Assembly: GCF_043789415.1 (NCBI RefSeq)
Contig: NZ_JBDLLW010000001.1
Coordinates: forward strand, 1,984,001 to 2,048,000
DNA from: Renibacterium sp043789415
GTDB lineage: Bacteria > Actinomycetota > Actinomycetes > Actinomycetales > Micrococcaceae
DNA length: 64,000 bases
Direction: 5' to 3'
This document shows positions 1-8,795 of the stretch, piece after piece; the stretch's first letter is position 1, and every line of letters begins with the position of its first letter. The notes under the pieces were generated by a model, which saw nothing but the letters and a program-made list of their open reading frames with translations, did not search any database and was not told the origin of the DNA. The position numbers were made by a program, and so were the translations under genes.

Positions 1-3000
1 TGAGCGGCTGGGCGCCTGTTGACAAGCGACCCTGGCTCTACGGGGACGCCGCGACCGCGATCAACCGGCAGTACCTGCAACTGCGCCAGCGGCTGATGCC
101 CTACATCTATTCGCTGGCCGCTAGCTCACACGCCAACGGGACTCCGATGATGCGCACCATGGCGCTGGAATTCCCCCAGGACCCTGCCTCCTACAGCGCC
201 GAGGCGAACAACCAGTTCATGCTGGGCTCGAACTACCTGGTGGCCCCCATCTCGTCCAGCACCGACATCCGCAATGGCATCGTGCTCCCCGCGGGCAGCC
301 AGTGGGTGGACTACTGGACCGGCACCATCTATCAGGGCGGCCAAGTGCTCAACGGCTATAAGGCCCCCTTGCAGACCCTGCCGCTCTTCGTTCGCGCCGG
401 GGCGCTGGTGCCGCAGGGCCCTGTCGCTCGGAACGCCTCCCTGGTGTCGGAGAACTCGGCGCTCACCCTGGATATCTACCCGAGCGGAAATTCGCAGTTC
501 AGCCTTTACGAGGACGATAAGACCAGCCGCTCCTACCAGAAAGGCCAGAGCTCAAGCCAGGATTTCGCGGTGGCGGCTCCGGTCAAGAACGCCGGCGATG
601 TCACCGTGACCATCGGTGCCCGGAAGGGCGACTACAGCGGCATCGCCGCTTCCCGGCCCTACCAGCTGAGCGTGCACTCCGGCTCCAAACCGGCTTCCGT
701 CGTCAAAGATGGTGTGACCCTGACCGCGCTCGCCGATAAAGCAGCTTTCGACGCCGCGCAGAGCGGCTGGTACTACGACAGCAGCGCACCGGGCGGCGTC
801 GTGCAGATCAAGCTCGGCAGCCTGGCCAAAACGGCGGCCAGCAACGTGGTGCTGAAGGGTTCCAGCGCGGTGGGCGGTAAGAACTCCGATGCCACTGCCG
901 CTCAGCTCAAGCTCTCGCTGCCCGCCCAGGTCTTCCAGGGTGCCGAGACCACGGCGACCGCCGTCTTCAGCAACAGCGGAGATCAAGCCAAGGGCAAGGT
1001 TTCGCTCGGCATCAAGGTTCCCACTGGTTGGAGTGTGAAATCCTCCACCGGAACCTCAGCGGCCAGTGTTCCAGCGGGAGGCAGTGTCACCGCGAAATTC
1101 GTCGTGGTCCCTGGTGCTGCTGCGGCTGCCGGACTGCAGACTCTGGAGGCGAGCGCCCAGTACCAGGATTCGCTTGGAGCCTCGCACGCCCTCAGTGGTG
1201 CTAACCAGATCGACGTGGCCTATGGCAGCCTGGCGGGTGCCTATAACGCGGTCTCAGTCACCACCGTCGCGGGTAAGGCGAGTGGCGATTTTGACGGCGG
1301 CGGTGCCACCTTCTCTGCGGAGCAACTCGCCACCGCGAGCGTGCCGAGCGGGGGAGTGAAACCCGGTTCGAAGGTCTCGGTGACCGCTTCGGACGGCTCC
1401 ACGATCAACTACAACTGGCCTACCGCCGGTCCGGATGTAAACGACTCGGTGGCGTTGAACGGGCAGACCATCGCGCTCTCCGGGGCCGGAACTCATCTGG
1501 CGATCCTGGCCTCGGCGGCCAAAGGCGGCGGGGTGAGCCCCGAACTCACGCTGATCTACGCCGACGGCAGTAAACAGAAGCAGAGCGTGTTCTTCCCGAA
1601 CTGGCTACAGCCCACGGACCTCGGTGGCGGTGTGGTGGCGGTCTCCAGCCAGGGTCGGAACAACGCCAATGGTCCCTCGCCCGAGTACACCCAGTACAAA
1701 TATCAAGTGTTCTCCAACACGCTGCGGCTGATCCCGGGTAAGCAACTTGCCGCTGTGACCTTGCCGGTAGCAGGCAACGTGAAGTTCTTCGATTGGAAGG
1801 TGGTGAGCCAAAAGCTTCCCGCCGCCCCCGATCAGAACGTCTTCGCCTCCGACTGGCCCTGGGTCAGCGCCACCAATGGCTACGGCGTGATCGGCAAGGA
1901 CGTGGCAAATAAGGACGCCGCCAACTCGCCCGATCTGCCGCTCGCGCTGAACTACACCGACCCGGCCACCGGGCAGAACCCGACGTACTCCAAGGGCCTC
2001 GGTGCGCATGCGGCCAGCAAGATCACCTACTATCTGGGCGGCCAGTGCAGCGCCTTCACCGCCGACGTCGGACTGGAAAAGGGCTTTGGCGGCGCGATTA
2101 TCTTCACCGTGAACGGCGACGGAAAGCAGCTCTATCAGAGCCGAACCTTCACCCCGGGTTTCGCGCCAGAGCATATCAACGCGAACTTGAGCGGGGTGCA
2201 ATACCTGGAGCTGACGCTGGATCCGGCCAACGCCGGAGCGATTAATGGTGCGCATGGCGTCTGGGGTAATGCCAAGTTCAGCTGCTCGCCTGCTGACACC
2301 GCCGCGCCCATGACTAAGGCTTCGGTCTCCGGCCAGCCAGCCGCTTCCGGCTGGTACCTCAAAGCACCCAGCGTGAGCCTCACCGCGACCGACGACGTCG
2401 CCGTTGCGACGACACAGTACCGGCTGACGACGGCTGGATCGACATCCGCATGGAACGAATACACAAGCCCATTTGTGGTTTCCGAAGGCGCTCAGACATT
2501 GGAATACCGTTCCTTGGACCGGGCGGGTAACACCGAAGTAACGCAGACTCTGACGCTCAAAGTGGATACCTCCAAGCCTCAAGTCTCAGCAGCCACCACC
2601 GGGCGTAAGTTGAGTCTCAGCGCTCAGGACGCTGGCTCCGGAGTCGCCTCACTCGAGTACTCCCTGGATGGCGGCAAGAGCTGGAAGCGGTATTCAGCCG
2701 CGATAGCCGCCGGCGCCGGCGGGCTGTCGGCGCTCTACCGGGCGACCGACGTCGCCGGGAATATCGGTTTGGCTGGCGCAGCTGCGGTGATCCCGCCGGT
2801 GAGTAACTCCGGAGGCAATCCCAGTATCGAAGCGGCGAGCTCGGCGCAGGCTGGAAGGCCGTTGGCCGTTCGACTCGCAGGCTTTTCGGCGGGGGCACGG
2901 ATAGAACTCTGGCTGCACTCGACCCCGGTGCTGCTCGGCACAGTGACGGCGGACGCGTCCGGTTCGGCACAGGCCAGCCTGCCGGTTCCCGGACGGACTC

Positions 3001-3293
3001 CAGCCGGGGTGCACACCCTGATCGCTTCGGTGGCTGGGAAGAGCGTGGCCAGCAGGGTGCTGTCGGTGACTGCCGCAGGAGTGCTGGCTGATCCCTCCGG
3101 AGCCCGGCCCAACGCGGTGGACGGCGCTCAACCCGGCGGCGATTCGGATCCTGGAGCTGCCGCTTCCGCTGGTTCCAACGGCTCCGCTGGCTCCTTGCCC
3201 GCGACCGGCGTCGAGGTGTGGGCGCTCTGCGCTGTGGCGGCTCTGCTGGTGCTCGCCGGTGGCACCCTGATCTACCGCCGACGTCGGGCCTAG
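1..3293 (+). CDS. Sortase-anchored GH31 family glycosidase, C-terminal part (5' end outside window)
   Basis: The reading frame is open from base 3, so the N-terminus and the GH31 catalytic aspartates lie upstream. The first residues carry the late GH31 barrel signature (W..D..Y.A....YL.LR.RLMPYIYSLA, then PMMR.M.LEFP), which fits alpha-glucosidase or alpha-xylosidase relatives. A DUF5110-like beta domain follows. Next come a NEW3-type Ig domain (about 270-380 of the downstream ATG numbering), an NPCBM carbohydrate-binding domain (about 585-740) and an OmpL47/Ig-like domain near 745-830. The C-terminus has LPATG, a hydrophobic helix and an RRRR tail, a class sortase signal for peptidoglycan anchoring. 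It would act outside the cell on alpha-glucans or xyloglucan-type sugars. Exact substrate is not visible. Family confidence is high. Confidence 0.9.
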   Translation, partial: SGWAPVDKRPWLYGDAATAINRQYLQLRQRLMPYIYSLAASSHANGTPMMRTMALEFPQDPASYSAEANNQFMLGSNYLVAPISSSTDIRNGIVLPAGSQWVDYWTGTIYQGGQVLNGYKAPLQTLPLFVRAGALVPQGPVARNASLVSENSALTLDIYPSGNSQFSLYEDDKTSRSYQKGQSSSQDFAVAAPVKNAGDVTVTIGARKGDYSGIAASRPYQLSVHSGSKPASVVKDGVTLTALADKAAFDAAQSGWYYDSSAPGGVVQIKLGSLAKTAASNVVLKGSSAVGGKNSDATAAQLKLSLPAQVFQGAETTATAVFSNSGDQAKGKVSLGIKVPTGWSVKSSTGTSAASVPAGGSVTAKFVVVPGAAAAAGLQTLEASAQYQDSLGASHALSGANQIDVAYGSLAGAYNAVSVTTVAGKASGDFDGGGATFSAEQLATASVPSGGVKPGSKVSVTASDGSTINYNWPTAGPDVNDSVALNGQTIALSGAGTHLAILASAAKGGGVSPELTLIYADGSKQKQSVFFPNWLQPTDLGGGVVAVSSQGRNNANGPSPEYTQYKYQVFSNTLRLIPGKQLAAVTLPVAGNVKFFDWKVVSQKLPAAPDQNVFASDWPWVSATNGYGVIGKDVANKDAANSPDLPLALNYTDPATGQNPTYSKGLGAHAASKITYYLGGQCSAFTADVGLEKGFGGAIIFTVNGDGKQLYQSRTFTPGFAPEHINANLSGVQYLELTLDPANAGAINGAHGVWGNAKFSCSPADTAAPMTKASVSGQPAASGWYLKAPSVSLTATDDVAVATTQYRLTTAGSTSAWNEYTSPFVVSEGAQTLEYRSLDRAGNTEVTQTLTLKVDTSKPQVSAATTGRKLSLSAQDAGSGVASLEYSLDGGKSWKRYSAAIAAGAGGLSALYRATDVAGNIGLAGAAAVIPPVSNSGGNPSIEAASSAQAGRPLAVRLAGFSAGARIELWLHSTPVLLGTVTADASGSAQASLPVPGRTPAGVHTLIASVAGKSVASRVLSVTAAGVLADPSGARPNAVDGAQPGGDSDPGAAASAGSNGSAGSLPATGVEVWALCAVAALLVLAGGTLIYRRRRA

Positions 3294-3375
3294 CTGCGGG
3301 CAGTGGCGTGCTGTCCCAGCGGTCAGCTATCGCGGCGTCAGCGGACTACCTCGGAGGGGCGAACGAACTGAAGGG

Positions 3376-3966
3376 CTAAGCGCTGAGCAGCTGTTCGAAG
3401 CTCTTGAGGTAACCCTCTTCGTCAAAGCCCTCAATCAGAGTCGTCTGGAGGATGTACCCCTGGCCGATCCCGATCAGCAGCGGCATCAGCTCGGTGGCGC
3501 GTTGATCTGCCGCCGCCCTGTCGAGGCCGAGATGCTGGAACCAGGAACTGGCGCTGGCGGCAAAGTGACTGATCAGTACGCCGTAAACCGAGGTGAAGAG
3601 TTCGCGCACCTTTGGCTCGGTGACGGCTTCGCCCCAGATCTGGAGTAGCAGCGCGGGGCTGCCGATCTCCATCCGGAGGTGGTCCACCAAGCTTCGGATC
3701 AGCTGCGCCGGATGTTGCACTTCAGCTTGCGCCTGATTGAGTTCCGACTGCTCGCTGATCAGCTCGAAGACTTCCGAAACGACGAAGAGCACCAGCTCGT
3801 CTTTATTGCTGAAGTGTCCGTAGATCGCCCCCGCTGAGAGCCCTGATTCAACGATGATGTCGTTGATCGAGGTGGCTTTGATCCCTTTGCGGGCAAAGCA
3901 GTTGAGAACCGCAGACACGATCTGGCGTCGGCGGTCCTTGCGGTACTGCTCTGAAACTTTCGGCAT
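3376..3966 (-). CDS. TetR family transcriptional regulator
   Basis: A 196-residue protein with a TetR N-terminal helix-turn-helix: RRRQIV..VLNCFARKGIKATSINDI, then a recognition helix in SGLSAGAIYGHFSNKDELV. The C-terminal ligand domain is helical. The ATG at 3966 is chosen over the upstream in-frame ATG because GGGAG lies a few bases before it and the TetR domain then starts at the usual place. It is divergent from the membrane protein at 4061, a typical local-repressor arrangement. The effector is unknown. Confidence 0.88.
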   Translation of the reverse strand: MPKVSEQYRKDRRRQIVSAVLNCFARKGIKATSINDIIVESGLSAGAIYGHFSNKDELVLFVVSEVFELISEQSELNQAQAEVQHPAQLIRSLVDHLRMEIGSPALLLQIWGEAVTEPKVRELFTSVYGVLISHFAASASSWFQHLGLDRAAADQRATELMPLLIGIGQGYILQTTLIEGFDEEGYLKSFEQLLSA

Positions 3967-4060
3967 ATCTCTCCCTGGAAACTCCTGCAATTGACAATCT
4001 AGCGCATCGGGATCATTATAAAAAACGAACATTCTTTTTTATTAAGTTCTAGGAGTTCCG
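3967..4060. promoter_or_regulatory. Divergent promoter region between tetR and the membrane protein gene
   Basis: A 94-bp A/T-rich gap separates two divergent genes. A run of A followed by CGAACATTC and a run of T (about 4020-4040) sits next to the plus-strand start and is the best place for a TetR operator. The internal symmetry is weak, so the exact operator is inference. AGGAG at 4050-4054 is the ribosome binding site of the 4061 gene. Confidence 0.4.
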
Positions 4061-5170
4061 ATGCGTAATTCTGAGCCACTCAAGCACACCAAATGGAGCG
4101 TGGCAGTGGGCCTTGCCGCTGCGGCGGCGCTCCTGGTCACCCTGGTGATCCTGGCCTTTCTGTGGCCTACTGTGACCTCCTCCGCAAAGTCGCTTCCGGT
4201 CGCCATCACCGGCCCGGCGGCTCAGGTGCAGCAGGTGAAGTCGCAGCTAGCAGCTGGAACGGGCGATCTGCTCGAGCTCACCGTGCTGGACAGCCGGGAC
4301 GCCGCAGTGCAGGGGATCAAAGACCGCAGTTACTACGGGGCGATCGTGGTGAGTCAGCACCCCGAACTGCTTGAAGCCTCCGCTGCCGGTCCCGCGCCGC
4401 TGCAGATTATGAATCAGCTGGCGCAGAATCTGCAGCAACAGCTCAGCCTGCAGAGTGCGCAGGCCGCTGCGGCAGGTGCGCCGCCGAGCCCCGCGGTGAA
4501 GCTGGTGGTCACCGACGTCGTGCCACTGGCGGCTTCCGATGCGCGTGGCACCGGTCTGACGGCGGCCTCCTTCCCGATGGTGCTGGGCGGGATGATCGGT
4601 GGCATTCTGCTCTCGCTCTTGCTGGTCGGCGTCTGGCGTCGTTTGGCCGGTGCTGCGCTCTACTCGCTGCTGGTCGGGTTCCTGGCCGCGGCGGTCTTGG
4701 GTCCGTGGTTTGGTATTCTGCAGGGCAGTTACCTGCTCAATGTGGCGGTGATCGCGCTCTCGGCCTTTGCCACCGCAGTCTTCATCGTCGGAGTGACGGC
4801 CCTGCTGGGGCGAGTCGGAGTTGCCGTCGGCTCGGTGGTCACCATGTTGATTGGCAACCCGCTCTCCGCGGCCACCCAGCCGGTGCAGTTCATGGTCGAA
4901 CCCTGGGGTGCCATCGGCCAGTGGTTCGTACCCGGTGCCTCGACCACTCTGCTCCGCGACGCCTCCTACTTTCCGGAGAGCCCAACACTCTTCCCCTGGC
5001 TCGTGTTGGCGGGCTGGGCGGTGCTCGGCGTGCTGCTGTCGCTGATCGGCCACTTCAGAAACCAGGAAGTCGTGGAGGTTCCCGCTTTCGAAGATGCCGA
5101 GCGGAGTGTTCATGGCTCGGGTATTCAGGGGTCGGGTGGTCAGCTGGAGGCCAAGCACCTCGCGGTTTAG
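4061..5170 (+). CDS. YhgE/ABC-2-like integral membrane protein
   Basis: 369 residues. There is one N-terminal membrane helix (about 16-36), an extracytoplasmic region to about 165 with a Gln/Ala-rich stretch, then four or five further helices and a short polar tail. This plan, one helix, outer domain, membrane bundle, resembles YhgE/Pip-like or ABC-2 permease-like proteins controlled by TetR regulators. No ATPase is adjacent. The start has a good AGGAG site. Role is likely export or envelope stress related, but no substrate can be read from the sequence. Confidence 0.6.
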   Translation: MRNSEPLKHTKWSVAVGLAAAAALLVTLVILAFLWPTVTSSAKSLPVAITGPAAQVQQVKSQLAAGTGDLLELTVLDSRDAAVQGIKDRSYYGAIVVSQHPELLEASAAGPAPLQIMNQLAQNLQQQLSLQSAQAAAAGAPPSPAVKLVVTDVVPLAASDARGTGLTAASFPMVLGGMIGGILLSLLLVGVWRRLAGAALYSLLVGFLAAAVLGPWFGILQGSYLLNVAVIALSAFATAVFIVGVTALLGRVGVAVGSVVTMLIGNPLSAATQPVQFMVEPWGAIGQWFVPGASTTLLRDASYFPESPTLFPWLVLAGWAVLGVLLSLIGHFRNQEVVEVPAFEDAERSVHGSGIQGSGGQLEAKHLAV

Positions 5171-5257
5171 TATTCCCTGGCGCGTTTCGCGACAGTCCCG
5201 CCTCCTCCCAGACTTCGCAAGCTCAGTCCGGGTCCCTCGGAGGATAAGCTTGGAATC

Positions 5258-5830
5258 ATGACTGACGTGTTGGATCTTGGCTCTGCCCGCGCCCGCCTGC
5301 TGGAACTCATCAAGGAATTGGCCGTCGTGCACGGCAAAGTGACTCTGTCCAGCGGTAAAGAGGCCGATTACTACATCGACCTGCGCCGAATCACTCTGCA
5401 TCACGAAGCGAGTGCCCTGGTGGGTCGGGTCATGCTGGCCATGCTGGATGAGGCCGGGATCCAGTTCGAAGCAGCCGGCGGCCTCACCCTGGGCGCGGAT
5501 CCGGTGGGCACCGCGCTGATGCACGCAGCCACTGCTCAGGGCCGTTCGATCGATGCCTTCGTGGTGCGCAAGGAACAGAAGTCGCACGGTATGCGCCGTC
5601 AGGTCGAAGGCCCCTCAGTCGAAGGACGACCCGTTGTGGTGCTGGAAGACACCTCCACCACAGGGGCCTCTCCGCTCAAAGCCGTTGAAGGAGTGCGCAA
5701 CGCGGGCGGCCAAGTGCAGGCGGTCGCGGTGATTGTGGATCGCGCCACCGGTGCCAAGGATCTGATCGAAAAAGAAACCGGCGTGCCGTACTTCTACGCT
5801 TTCTCCAAGGACGAACTCGGCCTCGACTGA
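5258..5830 (+). CDS. pyrE: Orotate phosphoribosyltransferase
   Basis: 190 residues, normal length. It transfers phosphoribose from PRPP to orotate to make OMP in de novo pyrimidine synthesis, in the cytoplasm. The PRPP-binding motif VVVLEDTSTTGASPL is intact, and the catalytic loop KEQKSHGMRRQVEG is present. GGAGG at 5239-5243 is rather far from the ATG, but the N-terminus fits the family. The gene stands apart from other pyr genes and is followed by a long inverted repeat facing the convergent HAD gene; this pyrE-HAD-TrmH order is common in Micrococcaceae. Confidence 0.95.
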   Translation: MTDVLDLGSARARLLELIKELAVVHGKVTLSSGKEADYYIDLRRITLHHEASALVGRVMLAMLDEAGIQFEAAGGLTLGADPVGTALMHAATAQGRSIDAFVVRKEQKSHGMRRQVEGPSVEGRPVVVLEDTSTTGASPLKAVEGVRNAGGQVQAVAVIVDRATGAKDLIEKETGVPYFYAFSKDELGLD

Positions 5831-5851
5831 GCTTCACAGCCCCGCAGTATC

Positions 5852-5912
5852 GCTGAGTGTGCAGATCTACACCTTAAAGTGTGTTCAAAACATGTAGATC
5901 TGCACACTCAGC
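5852..5912. repeat. 20-bp perfect inverted repeat (likely bidirectional terminator)
   Basis: Arms 5852-5871 and 5893-5912 are perfectly complementary over 20 bp with a 21-base loop. The repeat lies between the stop of pyrE and the stop of the convergent HAD gene. There is no U-tract after either arm, so it is not a textbook intrinsic terminator. It may act as a bidirectional terminator or be a copy of a dispersed palindromic element. Confidence 0.75.
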
Positions 5913-5916
5913 AGAA

Positions 5917-6711
5917 CTAGATGAACGGAATCAGATCGGCGACCGAATTGAGCGTCTCATCCGGGCGGAACGGATAAGCGTTGATGTCCCCGCGCTGAGT
6001 GATGCCGGTGAGCACCAGTACGGTGTGCAGCCCGGCTTCCATGCCTGCGATGATGTCGGTGTCCATCCGGTCGCCGATCATCGCCGTGGTCTCCGAATGC
6101 GCCTCGATCTGGTTCATCGCGGAACGGAACATCATCGGATTGGGCTTGCCCACAACATAGGGCTCCCGGTTGGTGGCCTTGGTGATCAGCGCGGCGATCG
6201 CTCCGGTAGCCGGCAGCGGGCCCTCCATGGAAGGCCCGGTGGCATCCGGGTTGGTGGCGATGAACCGGGCGCCATCGCCGATCAACCGGATCGCTTTGGT
6301 GATGGCCTCAAAGGAATAGCTCCGGGTCTCTCCGAGCACTACGTAGTCAGGGCTCTGGTCGGTCAGCACAAACCCCGCCTCATGCAAGGCCGTGGTCAGC
6401 CCGGCCTCACCGATCACAAAGGCCCGGCCACCCGGCAATTGGGATTTCATGAACTCAGCGGTTGCCAGAGCGGAGGTCCAGAGGTTCTCCTCCGGGATCT
6501 CCAGACCGGATGCCTTCAGCCGGGCGGCGAGGTCCCGCGGCGTGTAAATCGAATTATTGGTCAGCACCAGGAAACGCTTCGAGGTGTCTACCCAGCGCCG
6601 GATCAACTCGGCGGCTCCGGGGACCGCCTGGTTCTCGTGGACCAGTACGCCGTCCATATCGGTGAGCCAGCATTCAATATCTTCAGCCTTGCGCGGTTCG
6701 TCATGTGCCAT
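5917..6711 (-). CDS. HAD-IIA family sugar-phosphate hydrolase (NagD-like)
   Basis: 264 residues. Motif I is WLTDMDGVLVHEN with the nucleophile and acid aspartates; motif II is FLVLTNNS; the late motif is MIGDRMDTDI, followed by GLHTVLVLTG. Together they mark a type IIA HAD phosphatase with the cap domain inserted between motifs II and III, hydrolysing small phosphates in the cytoplasm. The ATG at 6711 is chosen because the family start lies just before motif I; the longer frame would run into the divergent trmH-like gene. Substrate is not determined. Confidence 0.88.
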   Translation of the reverse strand: MAHDEPRKAEDIECWLTDMDGVLVHENQAVPGAAELIRRWVDTSKRFLVLTNNSIYTPRDLAARLKASGLEIPEENLWTSALATAEFMKSQLPGGRAFVIGEAGLTTALHEAGFVLTDQSPDYVVLGETRSYSFEAITKAIRLIGDGARFIATNPDATGPSMEGPLPATGAIAALITKATNREPYVVGKPNPMMFRSAMNQIEAHSETTAMIGDRMDTDIIAGMEAGLHTVLVLTGITQRGDINAYPFRPDETLNSVADLIPFI

Positions 6712-6753
6712 GGCATAAGTCTTCCACTGTTCTGCGCGAAGTAGGGTAGATCT

Positions 6754-7476
6754 GTGAGAACAATCGCTCAGCCGGACGACGGCGACCCGGCAGCGCGGCC
6801 CGCCGATCGAGAAGCAGTCGATCAAGAAGGATCGAAGCCGGAAGAATTAGGGCCGGAAGAGGTTGGCCTCGGCCCCTGGGCCGGAGAATGGCCCGAAGGA
6901 GATCACTGGGATCCAGAATTGCTGGCCCAGGGGGACCGCCGCAATGTGGTGGACGAGTTTCGCTATTGGAAGCATGACGCGATTGTGGCGGCGCTGGATG
7001 AGCGCAGGCATGAGTTCCATGTGGCCATTGAGAACTGGCAGCATGACTTGAACATCGGCTCCGTGGTGCGTACCGCCAACGCCTTCCTGGCCAAGGAAGT
7101 GCACATTATCGGACGACGTCGTTGGAACCGCCGGGGCGCCATGGTGACCGATAAATATCAGCATGTCAGGCACCACCCGAGTGTGCAGGACTTCGTCGAC
7201 TGGGCGGCCGCCGAAGGGCTGGCCGTGATCGGCATCGACAACTTCCCAGACTCGGTTCCGTTGGAGACCTATCAGCTGCCACGTCGCTGTGTGCTGGTCT
7301 TCGGTCAGGAGGGCCCGGGGCTCACCCCAGAGGTGCATCGGGCGGCAGAGGCCACGCTCTCCATCGCTCAGTTCGGCTCCACCCGTTCGATAAACGCTTC
7401 CGCGGCGGCCGCCATCGCCATGCACGCCTGGATCCGACGGCACGAATTCGGCCAATCGGTTAAATCCCTGAGCTGA
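6754..7476 (+). CDS. TrmH/SpoU family RNA 2'-O-methyltransferase
   Basis: 240 residues. It belongs to the SPOUT (knotted) methyltransferases that methylate ribose 2'-OH of tRNA or rRNA with S-adenosylmethionine. All three family motifs are visible: NIGSVVRTANAF (motif 1), VLVFGQEGPGL (motif 2) and IAQFGSTRSINASAAAAIAMH (motif 3). An acidic N-terminal extension of about 60 residues precedes the domain. The GTG at 6754 has no clear Shine-Dalgarno, and TAGGGT a few bases upstream could be a -10 for leaderless translation. Target RNA position is unknown. Confidence 0.9.
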   Translation: MRTIAQPDDGDPAARPADREAVDQEGSKPEELGPEEVGLGPWAGEWPEGDHWDPELLAQGDRRNVVDEFRYWKHDAIVAALDERRHEFHVAIENWQHDLNIGSVVRTANAFLAKEVHIIGRRRWNRRGAMVTDKYQHVRHHPSVQDFVDWAAAEGLAVIGIDNFPDSVPLETYQLPRRCVLVFGQEGPGLTPEVHRAAEATLSIAQFGSTRSINASAAAAIAMHAWIRRHEFGQSVKSLS

Positions 7477-7497
7477 CTTCCGTTGGGCACGATTCTG

Positions 7498-7530
7498 ATT
7501 CTGGGTGGAGGAGGTTTCTCCACCCAGAAT
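7498..7530 (+). terminator. Hairpin terminator after the TrmH gene
   Basis: A perfect 13-bp stem (7498-7510 with 7518-7530) with a 7-base loop lies 22 bases after the TrmH stop and before the kinase gene. The T-tract is poor, so strength is uncertain. Confidence 0.65.
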
Positions 7531-7619
7531 TGCTCTCCTCGGCCCAAGACAGCGGCGGGGGATCTTCTAGGCTTAGGGAGGAGAGGGCCTGAGCCCGAAT
7601 CGGCTGAAAAGGGAGGCCA

Positions 7620-8795
7620 GTGAGCGAGAAACCCGCGGTGATCGGTGAGCGCGCTGAGCCGCCGGTGCCCTGGTCGTACACCTTTCGTGATCATCTACTG
7701 AAACCCCTAGGGCTGCTGTTCATCGCTTCAGTGAGTGCGGCGCAAAAACTGCTGGCCGATAAGCCCGAGGGGGATCGGTTCTGGTTGCTGTATATCCCGG
7801 TGGCACTGCTTTCCGCGGCCTCGTTGTTCAGCTGGAAGCGGCTGCCGACCTGGTGCCAGATCGTCATTTTCACCGGCTACCTCATGCTCTGCGGAATGCT
7901 CTATGCACTCAGCAAAGACAATATCGCGGTGCTCTTCAGCTTCGTTGGCTCCGCGATTTTTGGCGAGAAGCTCGCTTCGCAGCGGATATCCATCAGCCTT
8001 GCCGCGGCGAATTCTCTGTGGACCTTCGCTTGCGTCTGGTACCTGCAGAATTTTCAGCCACAAGCGGTTAGCGCCTCGCTCTGGGTGGCCTTATTGGTCG
8101 GACTGCCGGTTTATATCGGGCTGGCGCAGCGCAATAGCAGGGAAGCCTATCGGCAGGCCCACTTCGCGCTGCAAGAGTCTCAACGGGCGGCGGACGCTGA
8201 GGCCCGGGAAGCCGCGCTCGCGGAACGAAGCCGGATCGCCAGAGAGGTGCACGACGTCGTGGGCCACTCGCTGACTGGAATCTCCCTGCAGCTCGATATG
8301 GCCGATGCGCTGCATCGCCGGGGCAGGGAAGTCGAAGCCAACCAAGCCGTTGTGAAGGCTCGCGCGCTCGCTGTCGGTGGTATCGCGGAGACCAGGCGTG
8401 CCGTGCAGGCGCTGCGTCAGCAGACCCTGCCACTCACTGAGACTCTTCGCGTGATGGCCCGAAACGAAGCAGCCGAATTCATCCAGCGTGGCGCTGTGCG
8501 GCAGACATCGGTCGAGACATCGCAGGCGTTGATCCGAGCCGCACAGGAAGCAATGACGAACGCTCAACGATACGCCGGAGGTGCAGCCCTGACGGTGAGC
8601 CTGTGCTTTGACGTCTCGTCGATCCGGCTGAGGGTCTTCAACGGACCAGCAGTAGGGAACCGTCGTTCTGCTCCGGGGGCTGGCTCCGGAATGGGTTTGA
8701 TTGGAATGCGGGAACGCGCTGATCTGCTCGGTGGCGCGCTGCACGCAGGTCCAGAGGGAGATGGCTGGTTGGTGGAGATGGAGTTGCCAGGATGA
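7620..8795 (+). CDS. NarL-type sensor histidine kinase
   Basis: 391 residues. Five or six membrane helices fill residues 20-160. A HisKA_3 dimerisation domain follows, with the phospho-acceptor in SRIAREVHDVVGHSL (His211), then an HATPase domain with AAQEAMTNAQRYA (N box) and GSGMGLIGMRERA (G box). It autophosphorylates and donates to the response regulator encoded next, with which it overlaps by 4 bp. The sensing part is membrane-embedded with no large outer domain, as in DesK-like kinases that sense membrane or envelope state. The GTG at 7620 follows GGGAGG closely; the GTG at 7638 is an alternative. Confidence 0.92.
   Translation: MSEKPAVIGERAEPPVPWSYTFRDHLLKPLGLLFIASVSAAQKLLADKPEGDRFWLLYIPVALLSAASLFSWKRLPTWCQIVIFTGYLMLCGMLYALSKDNIAVLFSFVGSAIFGEKLASQRISISLAAANSLWTFACVWYLQNFQPQAVSASLWVALLVGLPVYIGLAQRNSREAYRQAHFALQESQRAADAEAREAALAERSRIAREVHDVVGHSLTGISLQLDMADALHRRGREVEANQAVVKARALAVGGIAETRRAVQALRQQTLPLTETLRVMARNEAAEFIQRGAVRQTSVETSQALIRAAQEAMTNAQRYAGGAALTVSLCFDVSSIRLRVFNGPAVGNRRSAPGAGSGMGLIGMRERADLLGGALHAGPEGDGWLVEMELPG

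Noticed and set aside
1605..2582. 325-codon minus-strand frame inside the GH31 gene
   Set aside because: Antisense to strongly supported GH31 coding sequence; no ribosome site or family motif.
4247..5587. Long minus-strand open frame of 446 codons over the membrane protein and pyrE
   Set aside because: It is the complement of two well-supported genes and shows no motif; high-GC codon bias gives such shadows.
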